Of a stretch of DNA of 64,000 nt, positions 6,992 to 16,212 are shown piece by piece. A program made the position numbers and the translations under genes. The stretch comes from Pseudomonas sp. Root71 (GTDB lineage: Bacteria > Pseudomonadota > Gammaproteobacteria > Pseudomonadales > Pseudomonadaceae): the NCBI RefSeq assembly GCF_001429045.1, contig NZ_LMHY01000030.1:245498-309497 (forward strand), read 5' to 3'. Position 1 is the first letter of the stretch; each line of letters begins with the position of its first letter. The notes beneath the pieces were generated by a model. That model saw nothing but the letters and a program-made list of their open reading frames with translations. It was not told the DNA's origin and made no database searches.

Positions 6992-7868
6992 GGCGATAAA
7001 ACCTGTCCAGTAGACCGGGAAGCGCCGCACGCCAGGCGCGCGGTTTGATTCCAAAGGTGTGCAGAATTTTTTTGCAGGCCAGTACCGCGTGTTGCGGTTC
7101 TTCGGCGGCATCCGGACGCGCGGCGTGGGCCTGGGCGGTCGGGGCTTCGATAGCCAGCGGATGCAGGCTGCGGGCTTCGGTCAGGATCGCCTGCCCCAGC
7201 GCCAGCGGCGTGGTCGCCTCATGCCCGGCGTAGTGGTAGGTGCCCCACAGCGGCGCGGCGCAATCGAGTTGCTTGAGCACTGAAATGATCACGCGGGCCG
7301 CATCGTCGACCGGCGTCGGATTGCCCCGTCGGTCGTCGGCCATCAGCAGCTCTTCGGGTTGCTCGGCACGGGCGAGGAAGCGGCCAAGGGCGCCGTCCGG
7401 GCTATCGTCCAGCAGCCAGCCGAAACGCAGCAGCACGTGCTGGGGGCAGGTAGCGCGCACACTTTGCTCGATCCGCCACAATGCCTGACCCCGCAGACCC
7501 AGGGGTACCGGTTCGTCTTTTTCGCTGTAGGCCGTGGCGCGGGAGCCGTCGAACACGCGATAGCTGGAGGGTTGCAGCAGAACGATGTTGTGGTGCTGGC
7601 ACAGTTCCGCCAGACGCTCGATAGCGCGCTCCTGGCCGGCCAGGCGCGATTCGCTCACTGCCTCGGCCTGAAACCAGTCGAAGTAGTAGGCAAGGTTGAT
7701 CAATGCATCGGGACGGGTGTCGTCGAGCAGTTGTGTCAGGCTCGCGGCATCCCAGCCGTCTTCGGGCGGGCGGGGGGCGAGGAATCCGATGTCTTCCTCC
7801 GCACCAAGGCGAATCAGCGCCTGCCCAAGGGCATTTCCGCCGCCCAGTAACATAAGGCGCATTCGCAT
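6984..7868 (-). CDS. RmlD-like SDR lacking the catalytic Tyr/Lys
   Basis: This 294-residue protein has an N-terminal nucleotide-binding glycine motif (LLGGGNALGQAL) and the overall order of the RmlD substrate-binding family, including SSYRVFDG and LRFGWLLDDSP. In catalytic RmlD proteins a Y-x-x-x-K pair follows the P-L segment. Here the matching stretch reads PLGLRGQALWRIE, with neither Tyr nor Lys in place, so reductase activity is doubtful. A binding or regulatory role for the coupled epimerase, as with MAT2B-type RmlD relatives, is inference. Two ATGs (7868 and 7862) are possible starts. Probably equivalent to PA4069. Confidence 0.8.
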   Translation of the reverse strand: MRMRLMLLGGGNALGQALIRLGAEEDIGFLAPRPPEDGWDAASLTQLLDDTRPDALINLAYYFDWFQAEAVSESRLAGQERAIERLAELCQHHNIVLLQPSSYRVFDGSRATAYSEKDEPVPLGLRGQALWRIEQSVRATCPQHVLLRFGWLLDDSPDGALGRFLARAEQPEELLMADDRRGNPTPVDDAARVIISVLKQLDCAAPLWGTYHYAGHEATTPLALGQAILTEARSLHPLAIEAPTAQAHAARPDAAEEPQHAVLACKKILHTFGIKPRAWRAALPGLLDRFYRHG

Positions 7869-8025
7869 AGAGTCAGCAGGCCCAGTCTGATTGAAACGAT
7901 GGCTTTATCGACACCGCCCCAGGCGATGTCGTTGATAATTGCCGGAATCGTTGCATTTTGCGGGTTTAGTGCGCAACCGTCACCCGTAAAGTGTAGATGT
8001 CCGACTTTTGCGTTGCCGCCACTGG

Positions 8026-8105
8026 CCTCATCGCGAGCAAGCTCGCTCCCACAATGGTTTTGTGTAAACCGCCCCCCTGTGGGAGCGAGCTTGCTCGCGA
8101 TGAGG
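8026..8105. repeat. Inverted pair of REP elements in the gap before lhr (gap 7869-8173)
   Basis: CATCGCGAGCAAGCTCGCTCCCACA and TGTGGGAGCGAGCTTGCTCGCGATG face each other across about 30 bases. Apart from this pair the 305-base gap between the divergent RmlD-like gene and lhr shows no coding sequence that I can support. The plus strand stays open through the REP pair in the lhr frame, but those residues (GSELARDEA) are translated repeat. Confidence 0.85.
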
Positions 8106-8173
8106 CCCTGAAGACCAGCGAAGGTCTTGAGCGGTACTTGCAACTTCCCGTCCCCACCCGCATAAATTGCTGC

Positions 8174-11100
8174 ATGAACCTGCCCATCCCCGCAGACAGT
8201 GCCCTGAGCGGCTTTCACCCTGCCGTCAGCGCCTGGTTCAACCATACGTTCCCGGCCGTCACCGCCGCCCAGGCCCGGGCGTGGCCGTTGATCCGCCAGC
8301 GCCGCTCGACCCTGGTCGCCGCGCCCACCGGTTCCGGCAAGACCCTTACAGCCTTTCTCGCTGTCATCGATGACCTGGTACACCGCGGCCTGGAAAACCC
8401 CGAAGGCTTGCCCGACGCCACCCTGGTGGTCTACGTCTCGCCCCTCAAGGCGCTGTCCAACGACATCCAGATCAACCTGCAAAACCCGCTGGCCGGCATT
8501 ACCGAGCAATTGGGCGTGATGGGCCTGCCGCAACTGCAGATCAGCACTGCCGTGCGCACCGGCGATACACCGCAAAAAGACCGTTCGGCGATGCGCAAAA
8601 CGGCGCCGCACATTCTGGTGACCACGCCGGAATCCCTGTATGTGCTGCTCGGCTCCGATTCCGGCCGGCAGATGCTCGGCACGGCACGCACGGTGATCGT
8701 CGACGAGATCCACGCCATGGCCGCCAGCAAACGCGGCAGCCACCTGGCACTGAGCCTTGAACGCCTGCAAGCACTCTGCCCGGAGCCGCTGCTGCGCATC
8801 GGTCTGTCGGCCACGCAAAAGCCCATCGAAGCCGTTTCGCGCTTCCTTGTCGGTGGCGATCGTCCGTGCGAGATCGTCGACATCGGCCACGCCCGCCCCC
8901 GCGACCTGGACATCGAAGTGCCGCCCGTGCCGCTATCGGCCGTGATGGCCAACGATGTCTGGGAACTGGTGTACGACCGCCTCGCCGCCCTCGCCCGGGA
9001 ACACCGGACCACGCTGATTTTCGTCAACACCCGGCGCCTCGCCGAGCGCCTGAGCCGGCACCTGAGCGAGCGCCTGGGCAAGGATGCCGTGGCCGCCCAT
9101 CACGGCAGCCTGGCCAAGGAATTTCGCCTGGATGCCGAGCAGCGACTCAAGCGCGGCGACCTGCAAGTGCTGATTGCCACGGCATCGCTGGAACTGGGGA
9201 TAGACATCGGCGACGTCGACCTGGTGTGCCAGATCGCCTCGCCGCGTTCGATTGCCGGGTTTCTGCAACGGGTCGGCCGTTCCGGGCACCAGGTCGGCGG
9301 CACGCCCAAGGGCCGTTTGTTCGCCACCACCCGCGACGACCTGATCGAATGTGCCGCGCTGCTCGACTGCGTGCGCCGGGGCGAACTCGATACCTTGCTG
9401 ATCCCGCAAGCGCCGCTGGACGTGCTGGCGCAGCAGATCATCGCCGAGGTCAGTTGTCAGGAATGGCCGGAGCAAGCGCTGCTGCACATGCTGCGCCGCG
9501 CCTCGCCCTACGCCGCACTCGACGACAAACACTATCAGGCACTGCTGCACATGCTCGCCGAGGGCTACAACGGCCGTCAGGGCATCCGTAGCGCCTATCT
9601 GCATCGCGACGCCGTGAGCCGCACCCTGCGCGGGCGCCGGGGCGCAAAACTGACGGCGGTGACCAGTGGCGGGACCATTCCGGACAACGCCGACTACAGC
9701 GTGCTGCTGGAGCCTCAAGGGCTGAACATCGGCACCATCAACGAAGACTTCGCAGTGGAAAGCATTGCCGGGGATATCTTCCAGTTGGGCAACACGTCCT
9801 ATCGGATCCTGCGGGTGGAAACCGGCAAAGTCCGGGTCGAGGATGCCCGGGGCCTGCCGCCGACCATTCCGTTCTGGCTCGGTGAAGCACCGGGGCGCAG
9901 CGCCGAATTGTCCGCGGCGGTGGCGCGCTTGCAGGCACAACTCGACGACCTGCTGGGGGCTGCGCCAGGCAACTTGCAACCAGCACTCGACTGGCTGACC
10001 GAGACCCTGGGCCTGAACCTTGCCAGCGCCGAACAACTGGTGGACTACCTGGCTCGCGCACGGCAAGCGCTGAGTGCCCTGCCATCCCAGGACACGCTGC
10101 TGATGGAACGCTTTTTCGACGAGTCCGGCGGCACCCAACTGGTCATTCACACGCCGTTCGGCAGCCGCATCAACCGCGCCTGGGGCCTGGCCTTGCGCAA
10201 GCGCTTCTGTCGCACCTTCAACTTCGAGTTGCAGGCAGCCGCCAGCGAAGACGCCATCGTGCTGTCGTTGTCCACCGGCCACAGTTTTGAACTGGATGAC
10301 GTCTGGCGCTACCTGCACAGCAACAGTGCCGAACACATCCTGATTCAAGCCGTGCTCGACGCGCCGCTGTTCGGCGTGCGCTGGCGCTGGAATGCCGGCG
10401 TGGCCCTGGCGCTACCGCGCTACAGCGGCGGGCGCAAGGTCCCGCCGCAGATCCAGCGGATGAAAAGCGAAGACCTGATCGCCAGCGTGTTTCCCGATCA
10501 GATCGCCTGCGTGGAAAACCTCGCTGGCGAACGGGAGATTCCCGACCATCCGTTGGTGGAACAGACCCTCGACGATTGCCTGCACGACGCCATGGACACC
10601 GAAGGCTGGCTGGCTTTGCTTCGACGCATGGAGCGCGGCGACATTCGCCTGATCAGCCGCGACTTGCCGGCACCCTCGCCGCTGGCGGCGGAGATTCTCA
10701 GCGCCCGGCCCTATACCTTTCTCGACGATGCACCACTGGAAGAACGCCGCACTCAAGCCGTACTCAACCGCCGCTGGAGCGACCCGCAATCCACCGATGA
10801 TCTTGGTGCGCTGGACGCCGAGGCGATTGCCGCCGTGCGCGACGAAGCCTGGCCGACGCCCTCCGGTGTCGATGAAATGCATGAGGCCTTGATGAGCCTG
10901 GCGTGCATCACCAATGCCGAGGCCTGCGCCAATCCGCAGTGGCTAGACTGGCTCACAACCCTGGCCGACAGTGGGCGCGCGAGCCGTTTGCAGATCAACG
11001 CCGGGCAATCGCTGTGGCTGGCACTGGAACGCCTGACCTGCCTGCGGGCGATTTATCCACAGGCCGAATTGACGCCATCGCTGCAAGCGCTGCCGGACTT

Positions 11101-12481
11101 CGACGAGGCCTGGGAACCCGACGACGCCATCCTCGAACTGATTCGTGCACGGCTCAGTGCCTTCGGGCCGCTGGCGCTCGAGCGCATTGCCGAACCGCTC
11201 GGTTTGCCCGCTGCGCAGGTCAACCAGGCCCTGGCGCAACTGGAACGCGAAGGTTACGTGCTGCGCGGCCGATTCACCCCGGGCACCGCCCAGGAAGAAT
11301 GGTGCGAGCGGCATTTGCTGGCGTGGATTCACCGCTATACGGTCAAGCGCCTGCGCCGGGAAATCGAGCCGGTGGCGTTGCAGGATTTCATGCGATTCCT
11401 GTTCGACTGGCAGCATGTATCGAGCGCAAGCCAGGGCCAGGGCGCGGCGGTTTTGCCGGCCGTTATTGCGCAATTCGAAGGCTACCCCGCCGCTGCTTCA
11501 GCCTGGGACAGCGATATCCTGCCAGCGCGAATCAAGGACTACTCGGCGACCTGGCTGGATGAGTTGTGCCGCAGCGGCAGACTGGTATGGACACGCCTGA
11601 CTGCGCACAACAAAAGCGCCAGCACCGCCCTGCGCAGCACGCCGATCGTGTTGCTGCCGCGCAACCAGGTCGGCCTCTGGAGCAGCTTGACCGAACAGAC
11701 GCCGGTCAGCGAACTGTCGCCGAAAACGCAAAAGGTCCACGCCGCCCTCAGCCAGCATGGCGCGCTGTTTTTCGATGAGCTGATCCATGAGGCCCACCTG
11801 CTGCGTTCAGAGCTGGAAATCGCCCTGCAGGAACTGGTGGGCGCGGGGCTGGTGAACGCCGACAGCTTCGCCGGATTGCGCGCCCTGATTACCCCGGCCA
11901 GCAAGCGCCAGCCGCGCAACAGTCGGCGTGGACGCGGAGCATTCATCGGTGGCATGGACGACGCCGGACGCTGGGCCCTGTTGCGACGCGCACCTACCGG
12001 GCCGATGGTGCAAAACCTGCGGATGTCTGCCGAAACCCTTGAACACATCGCCATGACCTTGCTGCGCCGCTACGGCGTGGTGTTCTGGCGCTTGCTGGAA
12101 CGCGAGGCGGACTGGTTGCCGAGCTGGCGGGAACTGCTGCGTACCTTCCATCGGTTGGAGGCACGCGGCGAGATTCGCGGCGGGCGGTTTGTCAGTGGCC
12201 TGGCGGGCGAGCAATTCGCCCTGCCCGAGGCGATCCCCTTGTTGCGAGAGGTGCGGCGTCGGCCCCATGACGGCAGCCTGGTCGCGGTGTGCGGGGGCGA
12301 TCCGCTGAACCTCGCTGGCACGCTATTGCCCGGCATGAAAGTCCCAGCGCTGGCGAGCAATCGGCTGGTGTATCGGGACGGGTTGCCGGTGGCTGCCGAG
12401 ATTGCCGGCAAGCAGCAGTTCTGGGGGGAGTTGGATCAGCTCGGTGGTGCCGAGGTGCGCAACAAACTGATCCGGCATTGA
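8174..12481 (+). CDS. lhr: Lhr-type large superfamily 2 helicase
   Basis: A 1435-residue protein. The helicase core carries Walker A APTGSGKT (about residues 50-57), DEIH box (about 177-180), SAT motif and the C-lobe motifs ATASLELGIDIGDVD and FLQRVGRSGH. A winged-helix and Lhr-core region follows, then a long C-terminal extension of several hundred residues, as in full-length bacterial Lhr (about 1500 residues in E. coli) rather than Lhr-core. Lhr unwinds RNA:DNA hybrids by 3'-5' translocation and is linked to DNA repair; a uracil-glycosylase activity has been reported for the E. coli C-terminal part. I chose the ATG at 8174 because upstream in-frame sequence is REP. No strong ribosome site is visible. 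Confidence 0.9.
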   Translation: MNLPIPADSALSGFHPAVSAWFNHTFPAVTAAQARAWPLIRQRRSTLVAAPTGSGKTLTAFLAVIDDLVHRGLENPEGLPDATLVVYVSPLKALSNDIQINLQNPLAGITEQLGVMGLPQLQISTAVRTGDTPQKDRSAMRKTAPHILVTTPESLYVLLGSDSGRQMLGTARTVIVDEIHAMAASKRGSHLALSLERLQALCPEPLLRIGLSATQKPIEAVSRFLVGGDRPCEIVDIGHARPRDLDIEVPPVPLSAVMANDVWELVYDRLAALAREHRTTLIFVNTRRLAERLSRHLSERLGKDAVAAHHGSLAKEFRLDAEQRLKRGDLQVLIATASLELGIDIGDVDLVCQIASPRSIAGFLQRVGRSGHQVGGTPKGRLFATTRDDLIECAALLDCVRRGELDTLLIPQAPLDVLAQQIIAEVSCQEWPEQALLHMLRRASPYAALDDKHYQALLHMLAEGYNGRQGIRSAYLHRDAVSRTLRGRRGAKLTAVTSGGTIPDNADYSVLLEPQGLNIGTINEDFAVESIAGDIFQLGNTSYRILRVETGKVRVEDARGLPPTIPFWLGEAPGRSAELSAAVARLQAQLDDLLGAAPGNLQPALDWLTETLGLNLASAEQLVDYLARARQALSALPSQDTLLMERFFDESGGTQLVIHTPFGSRINRAWGLALRKRFCRTFNFELQAAASEDAIVLSLSTGHSFELDDVWRYLHSNSAEHILIQAVLDAPLFGVRWRWNAGVALALPRYSGGRKVPPQIQRMKSEDLIASVFPDQIACVENLAGEREIPDHPLVEQTLDDCLHDAMDTEGWLALLRRMERGDIRLISRDLPAPSPLAAEILSARPYTFLDDAPLEERRTQAVLNRRWSDPQSTDDLGALDAEAIAAVRDEAWPTPSGVDEMHEALMSLACITNAEACANPQWLDWLTTLADSGRASRLQINAGQSLWLALERLTCLRAIYPQAELTPSLQALPDFDEAWEPDDAILELIRARLSAFGPLALERIAEPLGLPAAQVNQALAQLEREGYVLRGRFTPGTAQEEWCERHLLAWIHRYTVKRLRREIEPVALQDFMRFLFDWQHVSSASQGQGAAVLPAVIAQFEGYPAAASAWDSDILPARIKDYSATWLDELCRSGRLVWTRLTAHNKSASTALRSTPIVLLPRNQVGLWSSLTEQTPVSELSPKTQKVHAALSQHGALFFDELIHEAHLLRSELEIALQELVGAGLVNADSFAGLRALITPASKRQPRNSRRGRGAFIGGMDDAGRWALLRRAPTGPMVQNLRMSAETLEHIAMTLLRRYGVVFWRLLEREADWLPSWRELLRTFHRLEARGEIRGGRFVSGLAGEQFALPEAIPLLREVRRRPHDGSLVAVCGGDPLNLAGTLLPGMKVPALASNRLVYRDGLPVAAEIAGKQQFWGELDQLGGAEVRNKLIRH

Positions 12482-12496
12482 AGTTGTCTGGTCTGG

Positions 12497-12608
12497 CGCC
12501 TTCGCGAGCAAGCCCGCTCCCACATTGGATCTATGTTCGGACGCAGATTGGTGTTCCAACACAAAACCCTGTGGGAGCGGCGGTGCGGCGATCCGACCGC
12601 GAAGAGGC
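12497..12608. repeat. Inverted pair of mixed-class REP elements
   Basis: The left arm (TTCGCGAGCAAGCCCGCTCCCACA) and the right arm (TGTGGGAGCGGCGGTGCGGCGA, then TCCGACCGCGAAG) belong to two related but different classes. The pair lies between the convergent lhr and mechanosensitive channel genes. Confidence 0.75.
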
Positions 12609-12644
12609 CATCACAGCCAACAAAGAACCTCAGGACAAAACCTT

Positions 12645-14774
12645 CTACTGAGACCGCGGCCGATCCGGCATCAGCACCGCCGAGTGATCCGGCTCATGCC
12701 CTGCCTCGGGTTGCGCTTCGACCGGATGCCGCGGCACCAATGCCTGCTGTGGATAAGTCTGCGCGAAGTTCACCCACGGGCAGTTATCCACAAGCTTTTT
12801 CAACCGCTGGTTGAAGGCCCGGCTCACCGCGTATTGACCACCGGACACCGTGCGGAATTGCGCGGTCAGCACCACACCGTTGAGGTCCATCTTGTCGACG
12901 CCAAACACATCCAGCGATCCTTGCAGGTTGTAGCGCAGGAACGGGTCGTTGCTGATGGAGTGCCCGGCCTCGCGGATCAGTTCGATGGCCTTGTCGACAT
13001 CGGTGTCGTAAGTGAACTGCACCGAGAAAAACGCATAGGCGAATTGCCGCGATTGGTTGGTCACGGCCTTGATCTGCCCGAACGGCACCGAGTGCACGAA
13101 TCCCTTGCCGTCGCGCAGGCGCAAGGTGCGGATGGTCAGGCCTTCGACGGTGCCTGCGTGGCCGGAATCGAGCACCACCCAGTCACCAATGGACAAGGTG
13201 TCTTCGATGATGATGAACAACCCGGTAATCACATCCTGCACCAGTTGCTGGGAACCGAAACCGATCGCCAGGCCGATGACCCCGGCACCGGCCAGGAATG
13301 GCGCGACGTTGATTCCCAGGTTGGCCATGGTGGTGATCGCGCAAATCACCACCAGGATGATTTTGATCGCGTTGCGCAGCAGCGGCAGGATGGTTTTCAC
13401 CCGCGTACTCGGCTGGCGCGCCGAGCGCTTGTTGGTGGGTGGTTTCAGGGCTTCCTGAATGGCCGTGTCGAGCAACACCCAGACCATCCAGGTCACCAGG
13501 AGGATCAAACCGATGTGGCTCAGGGAATCGCTGATCGCCCGGCCCACGGCATTGGTCACTGCGAATTCGAACAGCGACACGCCCCAGATCCGTCCGAGGA
13601 TATCGATGAACACGATGGCCATGCCGATGCGCAGCAAGGCGTGGGACAGATTGAGAAAGCGTTCCTTGTAGGCGCTGCTGCGGCGCAGCTCCGTCTCGCT
13701 GCGGGCCTTGAACAAATGGTGCAGCGTGGTGCTGAGGAACACCGTGGCAATCAGCAACACCGTGGTGAACAAGGCGCTGCGCAGCACTCTCTGGTTGTCG
13801 GCCCCGGCACCGATCAGGTTGATGATCGAAACCAGTACCATCAACAGAATCGGCCAATACCAGAGCCCGGAAAATATCCGCAGGGTTTCACGCAGCGCCG
13901 GCTGCCTGAGGCGCTGGGCCAGCGGCAGGATGCGGATCACCTGGGCGACCGGTCGGCGCATGCGGATCACCAGTAAGCCGAAGGACATCGATGCTGCCAA
14001 CCCGGTGAACACGGCGATGCTGCTGGTGAGGTTGCTGCCCAGTTGATGGGCGATCTGCGGGCTGGTCAGGGCATCGCTCAATGCAACCAGAAAGCCGATG
14101 ACGAACAAGGGGCGGGGACTCTTCTCGCGGATGATCTGCACCGCCCGCCGCTTGTGCCCGACATTGAACACCACCACCAGCGACAGCACCAATGACGCGG
14201 CAAATATCCCCGCGCTGGCGGCATAAGCCAGACACAGCGCCAGCGCCCGTCCCGCCGATATCGACAAGAACTGACTGGCATAAATCGTCAACGGCAGACT
14301 GATCACCGCCGCAAGGGTGTAGGGCAGCACGTAGCCGAGCAACGCCTGGCCCCGCTCACGACTGAGCAGCAGACGATGCTCGCACAGGCGCCTGACGGCC
14401 ATCCGCCCAAGCAGCCAAAGACAGGCAAACACCACCGCCCACACGCAGGTCAGCAGCAGGAAATCGCCAGCCACGCTCCAGGGCGAACGGGCCGAAGGCT
14501 GATTGACTAACTGATCCACTTCATCGACTGCGAGGTCGGCACGCAGGCGCCAGACGTCGACGAGATTTTCATTGAGATCGAGTTTGGTCTGGACCTCGTC
14601 GATGCTTGAACTGATGGCCCCCAGTAACCCGCCTTGCACCAGCGGCTCGGGGTGGGCCGGCGGCGTCGCGGCGGTCGCGGTGGCGGGCAGCCCCGGTATC
14701 GCGGCGGCTTCCAGTTGCTCGCTGCCCACAAACAGCAACGCTCCGAGCAGTATCGCGGTCTTGAGCCTGATCAA
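12645..14774 (-). CDS. MscS-family mechanosensitive channel, YbiO-like
   Basis: A 709-residue protein. A signal sequence (LIRLKTAILLGALLFVGSEQ) is followed by a periplasmic segment, then about ten membrane helices. The C-terminal third holds the MscS core: GINVAPFLAGAGVIGLAIGF (pore helix TM3), FGSQQLVQDVITG, then the beta domain beginning DTLSIGDWVVLD. The closest layout I know is E. coli YbiO (741 residues), an osmotic-shock relief valve. I propose a TTG start at 14774, preceded by AAAGGAG at eight bases, because the reading frame upstream (to 15041) has no signal peptide and overlaps a transporter remnant on the other strand. It is monocistronic. Confidence 0.85.
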   Translation of the reverse strand: MIRLKTAILLGALLFVGSEQLEAAAIPGLPATATAATPPAHPEPLVQGGLLGAISSSIDEVQTKLDLNENLVDVWRLRADLAVDEVDQLVNQPSARSPWSVAGDFLLLTCVWAVVFACLWLLGRMAVRRLCEHRLLLSRERGQALLGYVLPYTLAAVISLPLTIYASQFLSISAGRALALCLAYAASAGIFAASLVLSLVVVFNVGHKRRAVQIIREKSPRPLFVIGFLVALSDALTSPQIAHQLGSNLTSSIAVFTGLAASMSFGLLVIRMRRPVAQVIRILPLAQRLRQPALRETLRIFSGLWYWPILLMVLVSIINLIGAGADNQRVLRSALFTTVLLIATVFLSTTLHHLFKARSETELRRSSAYKERFLNLSHALLRIGMAIVFIDILGRIWGVSLFEFAVTNAVGRAISDSLSHIGLILLVTWMVWVLLDTAIQEALKPPTNKRSARQPSTRVKTILPLLRNAIKIILVVICAITTMANLGINVAPFLAGAGVIGLAIGFGSQQLVQDVITGLFIIIEDTLSIGDWVVLDSGHAGTVEGLTIRTLRLRDGKGFVHSVPFGQIKAVTNQSRQFAYAFFSVQFTYDTDVDKAIELIREAGHSISNDPFLRYNLQGSLDVFGVDKMDLNGVVLTAQFRTVSGGQYAVSRAFNQRLKKLVDNCPWVNFAQTYPQQALVPRHPVEAQPEAGHEPDHSAVLMPDRPRSQ

Positions 14775-14940
14775 AACACCCGCTCCTTTGGCTGTGTCGG
14801 TAGGGAACTGATCGAGAAATGCCGGACAAGTTCGGATATAGATCCCTCGCCACAGACTAACACCCGCGCTCGCGATCTTTGCGCCCGAGGCAAATATCAA
14901 ATGTCCTTCCCTGTATTTTTCTGAACGAGCCAAATCCAGA
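14775..14940. other. Intergenic stretch upstream of the mechanosensitive channel gene
   Basis: Beyond the ribosome site of the channel gene I see no supported gene in this part of the 511-base gap between 14774 and 15286. The rest of the gap, from about 14941, is taken up by the MFS remnant described separately. Confidence 0.5.
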
Positions 14941-15190
14941 CGCTGCGCTGCCCACGGGGTGTTTTTCTCGATCAACTCGACTATCGCCACCAGTCTAGTG
15001 CCGAAGGAAAAAGCCGCCAGCACGATTGCGAGCATGTTCACCAGCCTGGCCGGCGTTGGTCACCGGCGTGCCGCTGGGGACATTCATCGGCCAGCATTTG
15101 GACTGGTGTGAAACCGTCCTTGCCGTTTTGGCTCCGGGTGTAATCGCCCTCATCGGCAGCTACGTGCCGGAATATATCGCCCACAAGTGG
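14941..15190 (+). pseudogene. Degraded MFS (SotB/YdhP-type) transporter remnant
   Basis: In the frame starting at 14941 the translation includes AAHGVFFSINSTIATSLVPK and continues EKAASTIASMFTSLAGV. From 15062, in the next frame, it continues TGVPLGTFIGQHLDWCETVL and then AVLAPGVIALIGSYVP. Together these follow the order of the central helices of drug or sugar efflux MFS proteins (pattern: HGVFWS, ATSLVP, MFTGLT, GVPLGT, GQ-x-GWR). A one-base shift near 15046-15062 breaks the frame, and no start, N-terminal half or C-terminal half is present. It is therefore a relic roughly one fifth of a full gene. Its exact left limit is uncertain. Confidence 0.68.
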
Positions 15191-15285
15191 TGCTCTGTAG
15201 AAAATTTACCGTCCGTAGCGCCATCGAAACTTTCGCCGCAGCCTCGTAGTCATCTCAAGACAGGCGCTGTCAGACCGGAGGCGAC

Positions 15286-16212
15286 ATGGCGACGATTCAT
15301 ATCGGTATTTCAGGCTGGCGCTACACGCCCTGGCGGGGAGATTTCTACCCCAGTGGCCTGACCCACAAGCGCGAATTGCAATTCGCCTCGCGGGCGGTCA
15401 ACAGCATCGAAATCAATGGATCGTTCTACGCGCTGCAGCGGCCCGAACGTTATGCCCAGTGGTACGGCGAAACCCCGCTCGACTTCGTTTTCAGCGTCAA
15501 GGCCCCGCGCTTCATTACCCATATCAAGCGGCTGCGGGACATCCACAGACCGCTGGCCAATTTCTTTGCGTCCGGAGTGCTGGAATTAAAAGAAAAGCTC
15601 GGCCCTGTCCTCTGGCAGTTTCCCCCCAGTTTCAAATTCGATGCCGAGTTGTTCGAAAACTTCCTCGACCAATTGCCCCACAATACCGAACAGGCCGCCG
15701 CCCTCGCCCGCCAGCACGACTCCCACGTCACCGGCCATGCGAGTCTGAAGGCTCACAAAAAACAGCCCTTGCGCCATGCCGTAGAGATCCGTCACGACAG
15801 TTTTATCGATCCGCTGTTCGTCCGCTTGCTCAAGCGCTACAACACGGCCCTGGTCATCGCCGACACGGCAGGTAAATGGCCGTACCGCGAAGACATCACC
15901 AGCGATTTCGTCTACCTGCGCCTGCATGGCGCCGAAACACTCTATGCCAGCGGCTACACCCCGCAGGCACTAAAACACTGGGGCGAACGAATCGAAGCCT
16001 GGCATCACGGCCGGCAACCGGATGATGCACAACTGATCGCGCCCCGGCAGAAACCAAAGGCGTGCAAATCCCGGGAGGTATTCTGCTATTTCGATAACGA
16101 CATCAAAATCCGCGCCCCCTTTGATGCACGCCATTTGCTGCAACGCCTGCACCTCGACAAAAACCTCGCCACCGTCCCCGGTGAGCCTGCCACCGAGGGC
16201 GTGTTGCCATGA
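15286..16212 (+). CDS. DUF72 (YecE-like) protein
   Basis: A 308-residue protein starting MATIHIGISGWRYTPWRGDF, preceded by GGAGG at good spacing. It has the DUF72 TIM-barrel landmarks: EINGSFYALQRPERYAQW, FVFSVKAPRFITHIKRL, GPVLWQFPPSFKFD, a Glu-Arg-His strand (AVEIRHDSF), and DFVYLRLHG near the end. The biochemical role of DUF72 proteins is unsettled; the YecE fold resembles divalent-metal hydrolases. Its stop overlaps the next ATG (ATGA), placing it at the head of a four-gene coupled operon with phospholipid genes. Confidence 0.88.
   Translation: MATIHIGISGWRYTPWRGDFYPSGLTHKRELQFASRAVNSIEINGSFYALQRPERYAQWYGETPLDFVFSVKAPRFITHIKRLRDIHRPLANFFASGVLELKEKLGPVLWQFPPSFKFDAELFENFLDQLPHNTEQAAALARQHDSHVTGHASLKAHKKQPLRHAVEIRHDSFIDPLFVRLLKRYNTALVIADTAGKWPYREDITSDFVYLRLHGAETLYASGYTPQALKHWGERIEAWHHGRQPDDAQLIAPRQKPKACKSREVFCYFDNDIKIRAPFDARHLLQRLHLDKNLATVPGEPATEGVLP

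Noticed and set aside
7997..8173. N-terminal extension of lhr by 59 residues
   Set aside because: The extension is translated REP sequence (GSELARDEA) and bears no relation to Lhr N-termini.
14775..15041. N-terminal extension of the MscS-like channel by 89 residues
   Set aside because: It runs antisense to the MFS remnant and lacks a signal peptide; the TTG start with AAAGGAG at 14774 gives a proper signal sequence.
15026..15361. A 111-codon plus-strand frame beginning MRACSPAWPALVTGVPLGTF
   Set aside because: Only its first half resembles a protein (the MFS relic). It then runs out of frame through the ribosome site and start of the DUF72 gene.
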